From assembly GCA_963082875.1 (NCBI GenBank), contig OY720102.1, positions 9,584,990 to 9,648,989 on the forward strand: a stretch of 64,000 nucleotides of DNA. The letters run 5' to 3'. Below, in pieces: positions 45,801 to 57,100 of the stretch (position 1 is the stretch's first letter; the number at the start of each line of letters is the position of its first letter). Under the pieces are notes generated by a model. That model was given only the letters and a program-made list of their open reading frames with translations. It was not told the DNA's origin and did no database searches. The position numbers and the translations under genes are program-made. Origin of the DNA: Corella eumyota. Lineage: Eukaryota; Chordata; Ascidiacea; Phlebobranchia; Corellidae.

Positions 45801-45809
45801 TTCAGTCAT
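39846..45809 (-). CDS. BEL/Pao Gag-Pol polyprotein, open
   Basis: A single frame of 1,987 residues. In order there is an N-terminal helical part with a long charged coiled coil (about residues 130-225), a Gag-like DUF1759 region (about 330-480), CCHC-type knuckles (CHYCSKEHYLSQC, about 553, and a second cluster near 590), an aspartic-protease-like DUF1758 region (ALIDSGSTGTF, about 670), reverse transcriptase with FYVDDC (about 1075), RNase H (VFSDASSDGYG, about 1250), an integrase zinc-binding domain with CLHCRRR (about 1610), an integrase core (GVDCFGP, about 1640; SDNGTNF, about 1705) and the DUF5641 C-terminus. Length and order are normal for Pao-like elements. It looks whole. Confidence 0.95.
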   Translation of the reverse strand: MTEQEQFDSAAAMGRLKGLYTRAESIMLKPEGKRDLELLLPEIDKAYQDFCELCVDLDESAVVPGSELRVVDWATAKSEFDTRVSEWLEQCQTQLRELTSATPGPSGLVHHSQSGGSHVSSSSSSKARAAELRLTKLKLKAENERREERARREKYEREVKLKEEEELAQEKAQKAREEADKTVRKSRVKAQREAYEAEQRDIEERNEQKRQLQLQEAENEYLDELSKASGSIRCDVVSKKNVVDVPASVKEMTYQMKVEPSLSFLQSKKDVVRDNLNENFYEPVSPHGLDEKKRLREEVQVNWSPPQVTKGRCKEEFGERFLPKPKLEMFNGNPLEYRTFIMKFDVHIAVNVNSDALRLVYLMQHCSEEVRSGIKHFVDEPNDGYVKARRYMENEYGAPHRIACACESSLLTNPNVPRNNPKALRDFAIKVKKCVTALQNYKYATVLDSVKFITSIAKKLPEPLQAQWVAYSARIEKRDGRYAMFECFNEFVGEAADVANSTFGRSMLLSTTSRKSNDAVVRSTVRVHNVMVSDSEKKIGSNVASSLKANSRTCHYCSKEHYLSQCNSFIDLSPEDRRYFVRKKRLCFSCFSSLHFQGDCTKKKACAEPGCGSDRHHRLLHLFSQRPSRSDAKEVTANTMIVRGVACYLNVVPVTLSYGEKRFSTYALIDSGSTGTFCLREVADNLGLTGKAVGIMLSSFFGRERRKTYSYSFTVQPFKEQLPVYHVKEVMLTDVIPAKPSNLSEAKSNYAYLRDFEFKHIEGGRVTMLIGTNVPAIHICEVLAQGVSQEDPVVVKTPLGISLLGGRSNTLSMQANNAVLEELESKVMCPDESFNVVAEIGRNQSQEDRKVFKGLVNSVKLKDGHYCLPLPWRNDEVVLPDNKVSALSRLKSLARRFYKDDKLKRKYVEKMQLYIDSRHAEVVPDDELQNANRIWYLPHHPVVNPHKPEKLRIVFDCAAVCHGVSLNDELMQGPDLINSLVGVLLRFRRDRIAIAGDIRQMFHQVCVNKEDCDVFRFLWWPNGDISKEPVPHRMLVHIFGSRSSPCIAAFSLLQSAKDFGSLYKHDVADAVRHSFYVDDCLISMKDENEAIQLVKGLREMLQRAGFELTKFISNSSSVLNSIPVDDRVTSPSERELEHDMNERILGVNWNVQDDAFKFKVQLKENSYTRRGILSTLNSLFDPLGFVAPVTLEAKIILRDLVDQNLGWDDPIGEQEATRWEKWLLQLPNLDKVSLERCVKPNNGIEVARRELHVFSDASSDGYGAVSYLRLIDVEGNVFCSFLMGKSYLAQRNVLTIPRLELMAAVVAARMHSFLKREMKLDDCDTTFWCDSQAVLHCIRNNKKRFKIFFAHRLSEIEETTDINAWRFVPGKLNPADQASRGMTAVSFLKSGIWLSGPSFLKLSSDAWPERMASTVDALNDSGVIRSQVLCQVGVELLAPMDCLINRYSSLHALLKSTVWLTRACQFLLDRCHERRAGLINLSSISKLELDKAELSLVKYVQRRCYSAMMNRDIKIRDAKTMPLSLRKCSPIIQDGVIRVGGRLDSAPIPYEQRHPAILPRDSNLTRLIVMKYHCETGHAGLNHTRCALRQRYWVENGSSAIRYVLDNCLHCRRRFGRPGQQYMADLPPARVQVGEPPFTHTGVDCFGPIAVQRGRSSIKRWGVIFTCMTSRAIHLEVAYDLTTDSFIMCFRRFMLRRGSVSHMYSDNGTNFVGAERVLREAVASWNKMSGGKEYEQSHLIWHFNPPGASHFGGAWERLIRSVRRVLTSTQIGKSHTDETLSSLFVEVEAIINSRPLTPVSFVPGSQKPITPNDLLMVNPDRNLPIVCSSEKDSYAVQRWKQIQFLADNFWKRFVSEYLPTINHRSKWLFGRRNFQYNDIVLVIDNTMSRSQWPLGRVVEVYPDKHGVVRAVQLRTQNSYIKRPIAKLCLLAESKKGVSCDRGAAEDDDSSEGDCPDDNPRVRVEILVNEDPEEVQKENSPSKGAESL

Positions 45810-45874
45810 GATTTTAATTGATTACTCAGAACGAGCAGATAAACAAAAAATTTTAAATGCTCGTGTCGAAACGC

Positions 45875-46753
45875 TGTTAAATGCCCTCTCTTCTAGTGCT
45901 AAGTGGCCGCCATGCACTGAGGGTATTTAGCATAAGACTATTTGTACTGATTGAACTATTCTTGCTTTATTAAAGTTGACCCCGCTTTTAGTCGCACACA
46001 TGAATGAACAATTTTATTTCGTTCACACACAAACACATTCGTTCATTGACAGTTTCTACAAAAAATAAATCAGCTATAGTCAATAATGCTATAGAAAAAT
46101 AAGCGATCACAATATAACTAATTGTTACCACATAAAAAAAACATAATACAGAGAATATCGAAGTCAAAACACATCTTACCGACACGTTTAGCAAGCCACT
46201 TATACAATGGATACAAAGGTCAACATGTGTAATCGTGGTTAATTCAAGCAATCTGTAATTAGCAATTGAAAAGGTAAGGTAAAGAAAAAAGCTGTAATAG
46301 CAAAGCCCTATTAGGCACATCAACAATAAAAGGCATAAATACCTAAGAAATGGCAGATATTGGCTCATGAAAATATACGGCACAGATGATAAAACTACCC
46401 AATAAGTTCCTGATAAAGGTAAAAGAGACATTTAGTACAAAACATAAACACAAAATAACTTAATAATAATGCAAAATGTAATTACCCGAAAATTCACAAG
46501 CCCGAATTATGGATCCAAAAAACGTACGTATCAGTTCACTACTCCAAATAGTTTCACAGTAGGAAAGGTAGTAATTACATATAACACTTTAAATCACTTT
46601 TAAATAGCCTATCAGTCTAGATTCATAACGATAAAAATAATAGCCATGAAATTACGGTAAGTATTAAAAAACCTTTCAATCAAGTGAAACGCACGGCTGA
46701 TTATAAAACCTCAGGGTTGCCAAATGTAACAAATATAAAACGCATATTTAACA
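45875..46753 (-). repeat. 5' LTR of BEL/Pao element 1
   Basis: 879 bp, nearly identical to the 3' LTR and 4 bp longer through two small indels. The same 147-codon open frame occupies 46431-45988. The gag-pol start codon lies 66 bp beyond its inner end, so the untranslated leader outside the LTR is very short. Confidence 0.9.
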
Positions 46754-47081
46754 ATAATAATATTGACAATAACAATATGAAAGATCCGCCGTGATTAACA
46801 ATGAACTATTATATCAGTAAAAACTAATTTACATAAAAATTCTTCCAAATTGTAACGATTTACTATGATAACAATCAGTTCTAATGACTGTTCTAGAAAA
46901 TTATTTTACGACATGTGGTGCACAATACATTGCATGAGAGTATTAACCGCAATACGATTCAAAATTGAGGATAAACATATTAGCGCGTATTTAACACTCC
47001 CCCCAAAAATATGAAGAACACAGAAAGCATATTTTTCCCCTTGAGAATACGCGCGAAACAATAACACTACAGAAAAGAACA

Positions 47082-50000
47082 CTAAAAGGAAACAAAGTTA
47101 AGGGGTCCTAAGTTCATTTTGAGTCTTTCACAAGACCCATTCACCCCCTCGTCCAAAGGTAGTTTCTCTGCCTGCTTCTGGGTCTTCAGCTCCACCCCTG
47201 TCTTAGGTTTTATCTCCGGGTTCCCTTCATGGGAGGCACCAGGCCTTATCTCTTGGTTTCCTTCATGGGATGCACCCATCCTCATCTCCTGGTTCCCTTC
47301 ACGGGAGGCACCAGGCCTTATCTCTGGGTTTCCTTCATTAGAGGGACCTCCATCTGCTTCCACAAGAAGACACAGTTTTGTAATTGGTCTCCGGACGTGA
47401 GAATGACCAATTCTCACAAAGACTGATCTAACGAATCCGACCTTGTCCGAAAAAACTTCTAAAATCCTGCCCATTTTCCATTGACCTCTGGGCAGACCGT
47501 CGTCAACAATAGCCACAATGTCACCCACTGCAAAATTTCTGCGCTGCTCCCTCCATTTTGGACGGATTGCAATAGATGGCAAATACTCCTTCACAAACCT
47601 ATTCCAGAAGTGATCAGAAAGTCTTTGAATTTGCCTCCAGCGAGCAGCAGCATAACAATCCCGATCTGTAGTGACAACTGGTGGCAAAACCGAAGGTGGT
47701 CTCAACAGCAACAAATCACTGGGAGTCAAAGGCTTTTGACTTCCAGGGGCAAAGGATAAAGGGGTAAGTGGCCTTGAGTTTATCATTGCTGCCACTTCAA
47801 CAAACAATGTCATTAAGGTTGAATCCGAGTGAGTTCTCCCCATTGCCAAAGATAGAAGAATTCTTCTCACCGATCGAATTTGTCTTTCCCAGCTCCCCCC
47901 AAAATGACTTGCGCCTGGTGGATTGAATTTCCAGTCAATCCCTTTTGCCGAAACTCATCTACAATCAATGACTGATTCCAACCCCTTATTGCATCCTTCA
48001 TAATCTTCTCGGCTCCTATAAAATTTGTGCCATTGTCTGAATAAATGTGTGTAACACAACCACGCATCATAGTAAAACGTCTAAAGACCAACAGAAATTC
48101 ATCAGAGGAGAGACCAAATGCCACTTCCAGATGGACAGCTCGAGTAGTCATACATGTGAAGATTGCTCCCCACCTTTTCACCTCACTACACGAAGGCGAG
48201 CATATGGCAAATCAGCCATAAACTGTTTCCCAGATTTCCCGTATCGACGACGACACCCAACGCATTGGCCAATAATCTTCCGGATTACTATGCTTGCTTT
48301 CTCCAACCAGTACTTTTCTCTTAACAGCGTGCAAGTGTGATGAAATCCAGAATGGCCACATCTCTGATGTGCCTCCTTCACGAACAACCTGGTAACATGC
48401 AAATCGCAGGGCAAGATTGCATGATGCCTCTGATCATACGAGATTGGCGCTTCATCTAGACGTCCACCAACCCGCAAAACTCCGCCTTCCACAAAGGGGT
48501 TGAGCCTTTTTAGCCATTTAGGCACGTTCACTCGTCCACTGCCTTGCTTTTTCATTAGCGAACTTATAATTCCACAGAAATATTTGACTTGTTCATACTT
48601 CACCAAAGATCTTTCGACAGCCTTAAGTTCAGACACTTGAATCCTCGGTTCCGGTTTGTCTTCTCCAATTGCCTTTTGGGCAAGAAAACTGCCAAATCGC
48701 AATATCCATGAAGCTGCCACCTTTAAACGGTTCAAATCGGAGAAATGACAGATTAACCTCTGTGTGGCACCCCCTTTAAGATCACTGATCTCTGCATGAT
48801 TGCTTACAACTTCATTAGCAACTTCAGCATGCACTTCTACTGCCTTTGATTTCATCTTGCAAGGCCACAAATCTTCAGAGAACTTTAGAAATTGTGGTCC
48901 TTTAACCCACAGACCTGATTTGACAAACGCTTTTGCACCTAGCCCCCTTGACGCCTGGTCTGCTGGGTTAAAATTTCCAGGAACATGTCGCCAAGACTCG
49001 ACACTTGTTGTTCTTCCTATCTCCTCCAAACGATGTGCAAAGAATATCTTAAATCTGCGTTTTCGATTTCTGATGCAATGCAATACTGCCTCTGAATCGC
49101 ACCAAAAAATTACATTACAAGTTAACTGGAGTTCGTCCCTTAGTAAAGATGACATTCTGGCTGCCAATAACGCTGCAGTCAGTTCCATCCTCGGTATTGT
49201 CATAGCACCCTTTTTTGATAGCAAGGCTTTTCCCATCAGAAAGACACAATCGATTTCACCAATACAATTTTCTGTTCTCAAGTAGGCCACAGCACCATAC
49301 CCTTCCAGCGAAGCATCCGAAAATATATGTATTTCTCGCTTGTTAATTTCTTGCTCAACATTTATTGTTGGCTCCAGGCAGCGCCTAATCCTAACCTCCC
49401 TGAGAACATGAAGTTGCTCCAGCCAGTTTTCTCATAACACAACATCTTCATTATCAATGGCCTCATCCCAACCAAGTCCCTGTTCGATAAAGTTGCGTTG
49501 CAGCTTTCTGGCCTCTAACACCACTGGAGCCACAAACCCCAAGGGATCAAACAAAGAATTTATTGTAGATAGAATTCCTCTTCGAGTGTAACTGTTTTCC
49601 TTTGGTCGAACCTTAAACTCGAATCTGTCCCCTGAAACTGACCAATGAACCCCGAGCACCTTTTCCTCTACGTCATCGCCTAGCGACAATTCCGTTAAGC
49701 ATTTAGCATGACTTTCTGCTGGCAACGAGTCCATCACACCCTGACTGTTGCATAACCACTTTGTTAGCACAAATCCTGCCTTTAATAACAGCTCTTTTAA
49801 ATTAGCAGCTATTGCGATATCCTCCTCTTCTGTCTGCACCGATAACTAGCAATCGTCAACATAGAAGTTTTTTCTTACCACAATAGAAGTCTCTGGCGGA
49901 AATAAATGCCCAAATTCAACAGCAACTTGCCTTAGACAAAAAGCAGCGATAGAAGGAGAACTTCGACTTCCGAACAAATGAACCAACATCCGATGTGGCA

Positions 50001-52920
50001 CAGGATCCTTGCTCATATCGCCACCTGGCCACCACAAAAACCGAAATGCATCTCTGTCATCAGCTGCAACACGAACTTGATGAAACATTTCCTTGATGTC
50101 ACTAGCGATTGCTATTCGATTTTTCCGAAAGCGAAGTAGCAAACCAACCAGCGAATTCACTAGATCTGGCCCACTGAACAGCATGTCATTTAAAAAAACA
50201 CCTGAACAGACCGAAGCACAATCAAAAACAATTCTGATCTAGTTGGGCTTTACCACAGGATGGTGAGGAAGATACCACACACGACCAGAACTAACACAAT
50301 CCCTGAGTTTAATTTCTTCCGCATAGTTACTGTCTATATACGATTGCATCTTCTTATGATATTTCACCCTTAGCTCCCCATCCTTGGCAAATCTTCTCTG
50401 GAGGGATCTCAGATGGTTATGGGCAGATGACATGTTGTCAGGCAACTCAACTTTGGAACTTTTCCATGGAAGTGGTAGGCAATAGTGACCATCCACCATC
50501 CTAACCGTGTCCTTTAACATCTGGAAGACTTGGCGATCCTCTGCAGACTGGTCTCTTCCTATCTCACATACAACACTGGACCCAAATGGCTGTGACAGTT
50601 CACTTTCCAAACTCTTTGTCAGCTGTCGATAATGACCTCTGACCCCCAACAAGCGACAATCCCAATTTTGACTTCATGATTGTCGGATCATTACAACTGC
50701 TTCCAGAAGCGACGACCTTCCATTCATGAACCTCGGCAAGGTTTGCTCCGAGCAGAAGTGTAACCCTTCCCTGATCAATGAAAGGAAACGAAAATTTTTA
50801 AGATAGTCATACCGCTGTGAATTAAAGTCCTCGGGCAAAGGGTTAGAAGAAGCTGGAATTGATGGCACCATCACTACATCCTGGAGAGACATGACTGCAT
50901 CAAATGCCCGATCCATTGAGCGCACCTTAAAGGAGAAGGTCTGTGTTTTTTCTAGCTTGTCTCCGTTCACTGTCTTCAACCACAGATTACATGCTTTTCC
51001 CTTCAATTTAAGGTTCTGAACTAGCTCTGGGATGCAAAATGATGCCGAGGAGCCAGGATCAAGCAACGCATATGTCTTGAACTCCCTTCCATTAGAAAAA
51101 ACCACAACAGGCACAACATTTAGACAACATGCTGTATCTCCCATAGCAACCGAGTTTACAGAAGCCTCGGCAGCGCCCTCTTGCATGATTAAAGATTTCT
51201 TTTCGTCTGGATGTAAAGTCCAATGATGTCCATCACTCTTACATCTCTTTACCGAGCACAACTTCTTCTTTACGCAATTCCTGCTAAAATGCCCAGGATT
51301 GAGACAGCAAAAACACAGCCTTGAATTCTTTACAAGGTCTCTTCTTTCCTGGAGAGATTTCCCTCGAAATTCATAGCACTGGCCAAGATAATGGGCTTTT
51401 TTGCAGACCACACAAATTGGCTTATATTATTTTGTCTTTTTCCAGATCCAGAGCGCAAACTTCGCCCATAAGTAGAATTGAGAGTCTTCGAACAATGAAA
51501 TATGAATTCCGCGAAATCATTGAACCTAGCATAGTACCCTGCCTTTGCCTCAACTTCAGCAGAGTATTTTATCCAGTCTTCCTGTAAATTTGGCGGCAAT
51601 TTCCGCACAATTGAACTAATAAAATCAACCGTATCCAAAACAGATGCTGATTGCACTTCTTGAAGGGCACTTAAACATTTCTGAATCTTAACAGACAGTC
51701 GACGCAAAGATTCTGGTTTGTCATCAATAATACTAGATATTTCGTGTAGAATTCGCTCACATGCTCTGGCTATTCAATGAGCAGATCCGAATTCGAACTC
51801 AAGGCACTGGCGCGCCAAATCATACCCGTTAATTGTGTCATCAGAGTAAGGAATTAAAAGGTCAGCAACATGCTTCTCGCAATGTTGAATTAAATAAACA
51901 AGAGCCAAGGTTTTGTCACCAGCAAGCCGGGCACCAATAAAGGAATCAAATTTAATCATGAATGTTCGATATTCCAGTGGATCACCATTAAATTGAGAAA
52001 TTTGTGGCTTAGGTAAAAACCGCTCTCCAATCTCTGACTTAAAATTGTGTTCCGTAACCTTTCCAATTGCCTTAACGGTTCAGTAAAGAATGGAAGTGGC
52101 TGTCTATCATGTGTAGGCATAACCTTTTCCGTCTGTTTCGCTTCAAGGACAGGTTGGCTCTTTATCTTAGGTAATCTAGCCTTAGCAATCCTCTCACCAC
52201 GGATTGAGGACATCTCAGACATGCAAGACAATTCTTCCTCCCTCTCATGTTCGATTAAAATCATTTCTCTTTTTATGTCGTTCTCTCGCATGATTCGATC
52301 TTGTTCTGCCTCACGTGGCGTCGTTCTAATGCAGGACGTTTTTCCTCTGCCTCTCTTTCTTTGCCTCTTCTTCTCGTTTCAAAGCAAGCCGCTTTTCTTC
52401 TGCTTCTCTTTCTAGGGCTAGGCGCTCATCTTCGAGTTGCCTCTTTTCCTTCTCAGCCGGTTCGGCTGCGCATTCTTCATCAAGCTGCAGAGCCACTGAT
52501 CTGGTGTTCAACGCCTTTACCCTCCTTCGAGACGAAGAAGTACTAACTGACGAGTGAGTCCGGCGACTGCGTATGCTTCTTACGCTAACAGCATCATGCA
52601 CACCCCTTTGTTCAACCTTTTCCAGCCATTGAGAGACACGAGCATCAAACTCTCCCTTTGAAGTCACAACATCTTCTTTCTTAGAGTTTGTATCAGGCAT
52701 AGAATCCTCTTCCGCCACTTCCTCACATAAGGACATTATTTTATTGTAGCATTCATTAATTTCGAGTAGCAACAGCTTTAAGGCACTTGCCCCTTGTGGC
52801 TTTAGCATTAGGCTTTCAGCCCGCGTATAAAAAGCCTTGTAATGTTTCCAAAAGTCGCTTTACACTGCGACGCTCTTGTTGTGACAACACAAGATCAGCA
52901 TGTGACACAGATTTTGACAT
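47082..52920 (-). pseudogene. BEL/Pao Gag-Pol of element 2, fossil
   Basis: All Pao parts can be named in order: a charged coiled coil near the start (about 52450), a Gag-like region (about 51950-51450), CCHC knuckles (CFCCLNPGHFSRNC, about 51310), a protease-like region (ALLDPGSSASFC, about 51045), reverse transcriptase with NFYVDDC (about 49855), RNase H, an integrase zinc domain (CVGCRRRYG, about 48250), an integrase core with SDNGTNF (about 48030) and DUF5641. It is related to element 1 at moderate distance and belongs to a different subfamily, as shown by its different LTR. Broken; it cannot encode a polyprotein. Confidence 0.9.
47215..47345 (-). repeat. 42-bp coding repeat in the element 2 C-terminus
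   Basis: Three to four units containing TTCCCTTCATGGGAGGCACC encode, on the minus strand, repeats of about 14 residues of the form EGNQEIRPGASH. They lie beyond the DUF5641 domain and have no counterpart in element 1. Probably a low-complexity tail expanded by slippage. Confidence 0.75.
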
Positions 52921-52994
52921 GATGATAAACTCAGTCAATCAGACACCAAATGATTCAAAATTCAACACCAACAATGTACAATGTGTTGAAACGA

Positions 52995-54135
52995 TGTTAA
53001 ATACTCTTTAGCTAGCACCTAGTGGTCAAATGCCGGAGTATTTAATATGGCAACAAATTTGTAACTGCCTATAGCCGTTTGCCTTATAAAGTAAGTAGCG
53101 CTTAGAGGCACACACACTACAGCAATAACTCTTCTTGGATAAAAAACCACTTCGTTTACATGTATTTAACACGAATAATGGCACACAAATTTCATCCACG
53201 TTCAAGAATTAGTACCCGAAATTTCTAAAAGAAACGAATAACGCGTGTGAATATACAAAAAATATGGTAACAATAACTACACAGGTATTAACTATAGTAA
53301 GGCACAAATTAAGCTTACCAACACAGTATGCTAACCACTCAAAAATACTGGCAAATTCGGCAAAAACAGTGATACAATAACAGTAGTGAACACTAGAAGA
53401 ATAAAAAACCTAACGTTAGTCTATATGCATTAATAAGAGGTTATTTGGCATAAAAGTAGATCCATTAACAAAATTTACAAGTATCAATAAAAACATACCA
53501 GTTATTAAAAAAGGTGTTCAACTCTTAATGGGCAGTTGTGACACAATAAGGTAAGCTGCTTACTTACTGCAATAGTAGGCAAGCATGTTAAAAATAAGAA
53601 ATTACAATCTACATCAAATAACACAAATAGCAGTTAACAATACAGCAATATTAAAATACCTGATATCCAGTCAGTAAGATCTAACAGAAAAACAGTGTCA
53701 ACCAACAGTACTACCCAAGTGAACAATCACAGTTCTAAAAGGGTGTTATAAAAAACATTAAAAAACACTGTTAAGATACCCCAAGACTATGTATGTTATT
53801 GGCCAGTTTTGCACGTGGTTAAAGATTATGACATATTTTAAACATTTAAAAAACAGATTAGTAACATATTTACACTACAAAGAACAAAAAATAATTACCA
53901 GAAATTCCAATCAGTCAATGAAAGCTCCGCCGTGATTAATAATGAACTATTATATCAGTAAAAACTAATTTACATAAAAATTCTTCCAAATTATAACGAT
54001 TTACTTTGATAACAATCAGTTCTAATGACTGTTCTAGAAAGTTATTTTACGACATGTGGTGCAATACATTGCATGAGAGTATTAACCGCAATACGATTCA
54101 AAATTGAGGATAAACATATTAGCGCGTATTTAACA
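52995..54135 (-). repeat. 5' LTR of BEL/Pao element 2
   Basis: 1,141 bp with TGTTAAATACTC and GTATTTAACA ends. It shares with element 1 only the terminal motifs, an end hairpin and a donor-like TGTTGGTAAGC at about 53318. The last 214 bp match the truncated 3' LTR at 46777-46996. Confidence 0.85.
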
Positions 54136-57100
54136 TATACAAACAAAAAAAAAATTATTTATGCAAAGTATTGGCTACATAATTAATAAGCAGAAAATAT
54201 ACATAAGGCGGTAATAAAAAGTAAAATGAAATACATTTGTTTGTTAATAAGCTTGGTGTACATCATAATTCATTAAAAAAACTATCTTGTCATTTAAGGT
54301 TAGATTAAAAAGGTTTGCATTTTAAATAAGTTATTTCCAAAACTCTCTTATATTGCCTACCATAATTCAACCTTTTTTATGTTGCTTACTACTTGCCTGG
54401 ACAATATAACACAGGATTGCATAATTATTTAGAAGTAATAACAAATTTCAACTTGTTTAAAAAAACATTTAAACGCAAATCAATACTTTTTAGTAACCAA
54501 GGCGTTGTGGCTTAGTGGTATTTAAAATAGCAACCTTTCAAAAATAGTACGAACAACACACTAAAATATTAAACGATTTAAAAAAATGGGTCTTAAAATG
54601 ATATCGCTTACAATTAATGAATTAATTTTTGTTTTCGAAACATATATTGTAAGGGGATTTTTTTATTTACCAGAAATGTGTTGCGCAATATGCTTCACTT
54701 TAAAGAATTAAAAAGTGTAATTGGAAATTAAAATTTTAAGACAATGGTATCATCATGTAAGAAACTTTGGTTTTTAATTTTTTCTGTCACCTTAAAGTTA
54801 CTTTATAACGACATACCAAAACAAACCTTTCGTTTAAAAGAAAACAAAGTATTAAAAAGTGGTCTAATACGAGTGTTATATGTTTATTTAAGTGTAAGAT
54901 TTCTCCATTTTTATTGTTTTTTAACTATCTTTTGCTGGATTGCTGAAATTGCAGAAAAGTAGAGTTATTATATTTAATTGATTTTGATCCATCGTAGAAC
55001 AAAGTAACGGAAAAAATAGGTTTATATTGGCTGGTGATGGCAAAAAAATCTCAACCAAAAATACCAGAAACTGGTAAAAAGTTTTTGTTACCAAATCTTA
55101 AAGCCATGGAAACTTCAAATATAGAGACTGATGGTTCGGATGGTGGATCAAGAAAGTGAAAAAGGCCATTAAGATATATAGAGAGTAAAGGTAGTTGTAA
55201 TTAAAACGTGTTGTGTTGTATAATTTTGTTACATTAACTTTTATCTAAAAATCTAAGACGACGAGCCTTTAATGCAGCCAAAAAAATCTACCCCAAATGC
55301 TAAACTACTATTAGGCAAGCGCAATAGTATTTTTTGTAAATAACTTTATGGTATTACCTTCAATTTTTGGTTAGGAATTTTACAGTAAACAATATTTTTA
55401 TAACTCTAAATTGTTTTTGTAGAAAACACTTTCACGAACACTCTATGGAAATACGATATAAAAACTCATGTAGAATTATTAGTTTATGCTAAAAATTTAT
55501 AAATAAATTACGAAATAACAACTTCACAATGGCGTCTCTAATACAATTTGTCGAATATTTGCTTGGTAATAACTCCAGGTGGTTTATAGTAAAGTTTGAA
55601 AATTATTTAACGTGTAAAATATTATTTTCTTCATTTAAATATTAACAAAATTAAAATTATTGGTGAATTTGTCTGCTTGCTTGTTTTTTATTTTAGAAAA
55701 AATTATACGAAGTCTAAACATACTGCTGCAAAATCAAAAAAGGAAAAATAATGACCAAATAATTATGCATTTTTAAACCACAACTTGTTAACAGCAGCCT
55801 AATAAAAAAATAAAAACATTTATATTTAAATATTTATAAAAACAAATTTAAAAACATGTTGACACCCCGGCTTCTTAAACATACCTATTTAAGATATGTA
55901 AAAGACAAAATAGTCATAGACATCAAATCAAGTAACATATAATTTTTTATATATATTATGAACTTACAAAATTCTTTCATTACTTTTTGTGCTAGAATTT
56001 TTGCAGGTCTTAAACTGTTTTCAATACTAGTTGAATATTAAGTGGCTTGTTTTTTTTATCATTGAAAATCCGAACATGCAGATCAACTAATCCATTGCCA
56101 CTTAAGTTTTTAACTTATAAAAAAGTCCATTTTAAATAGTTTTAATGTACTATTTTAATTTTTGCATTTTATACTACCAATTAAGTTTTGAAATTTTTAG
56201 TTAAGTTTCCTAACTGAAACTGAAGAAGTTTTGTTTAATTTATCGAAGGTATTAAGACCGCTTGCTTGTACATTTTTTCCAACAAACCCCACCTAATTAA
56301 CCTCATTTTTAATAAAATTAAACTTAACCAGGTTAAGTTGTTCTGAAAAACAGTATAAATTGAGTATAGTCATTAGTGAAATGTAAAATAGTCTTAATTT
56401 AACTAATTAAATAACAATATGTAATAAAAAAAAAACTAAACAAGTCTTAATAATTTATAAATTTAAATATTTATTAATGCACGTTATTATTATTTAAACA
56501 AAATAAATTTTGCCTGGATTACCTAGCAAATTTTTGTTAAATATAATGGAACGCACAAAAATTTATCTATAATGACTAACCATTAACAATCACCAAATCA
56601 TGAATATATGTTATTTTTTGAATGGAAATACGATGCTTGCTTCATATAAAATAATTATATTTAATAACAGCTACCAAGTATTACTTTTAATTTGACCCTG
56701 TACTAATTTTTTACCGAGGTGTTTTCTCTAAAAATTAATATAAGAAAGTTTTAAAAGGATTACTTTTAATTTCAAAAGTTATTGCTATAACTTTTTAAGA
56801 TAGCTGTAAGTTATGCATAATTATAAAAATAAAAAAATATCGTATATTTTAATAAACTTAATGCGTGATGCCACAACCTGATTGGGTAAATTTGTGCAAA
56901 AAATAATGCTACTTAATGCTACCTTTTTTATTGTATGATATTTAAAAAAATGGATTCAATATAACTAAAACATAGAATTTTGTACCGAAAATGAGAAAGC
57001 AATGCCGAAAAAGACTTTTCCAAGATCTTAAACACTTAAACCTACCTCCCCCACCACGACCCCTCGGTCTAGAAGAGATTGTTAAGTCTTGTAATAAAAA

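Larger units (their letters stand above)
38886..46753 (-). mobile_element. BEL/Pao retrotransposon 1, looks whole, young
   Basis: The element lies on the minus strand. LTRs at 38886-39760 (3' LTR) and 45875-46753 (5' LTR) are 875 and 879 bp, bounded by TGTTAAAT and ATTTAACA, and differ by about seven substitutions and two small indels, so insertion was recent. A polypurine tract (TTGGGGGGAG in element sense) sits next to the 3' LTR at 39761-39770. One long open frame fills the interior. The flanks are CTATT and ATAAT and do not match, so no target duplication is visible. The left flank is a dispersed repeat, the right flank the LTR remnant of BEL/Pao element 2. Confidence 0.93.
46754..54135 (-). 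mobile_element. BEL/Pao retrotransposon 2, broken, older
   Basis: A related element on the minus strand. The 5' LTR is complete at 52995-54135 (1,141 bp, TGTTAAAT...TATTTAACA). Of the 3' LTR only the last 220-240 bp remain (46754-46996), cut off where element 1 ends. The LTR remnants differ by about five substitutions and one indel over about 215 bp, so this copy is older than element 1. A polypurine tract (TTTTGGGGGGAG in element sense) adjoins the 3' LTR. The coding interior is broken, with about ten breaks. Confidence 0.9.

Noticed and set aside
48800-49285. 161-codon plus-strand open frame
   Set aside because: Shadow of the minus-strand BEL/Pao RNase H and downstream region of element 2.
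54499-54525. A-box-like GTTGTGGCTTAGTGGTA
   Set aside because: No B box follows within tRNA distance, so it is not a tRNA or a supported SINE head.
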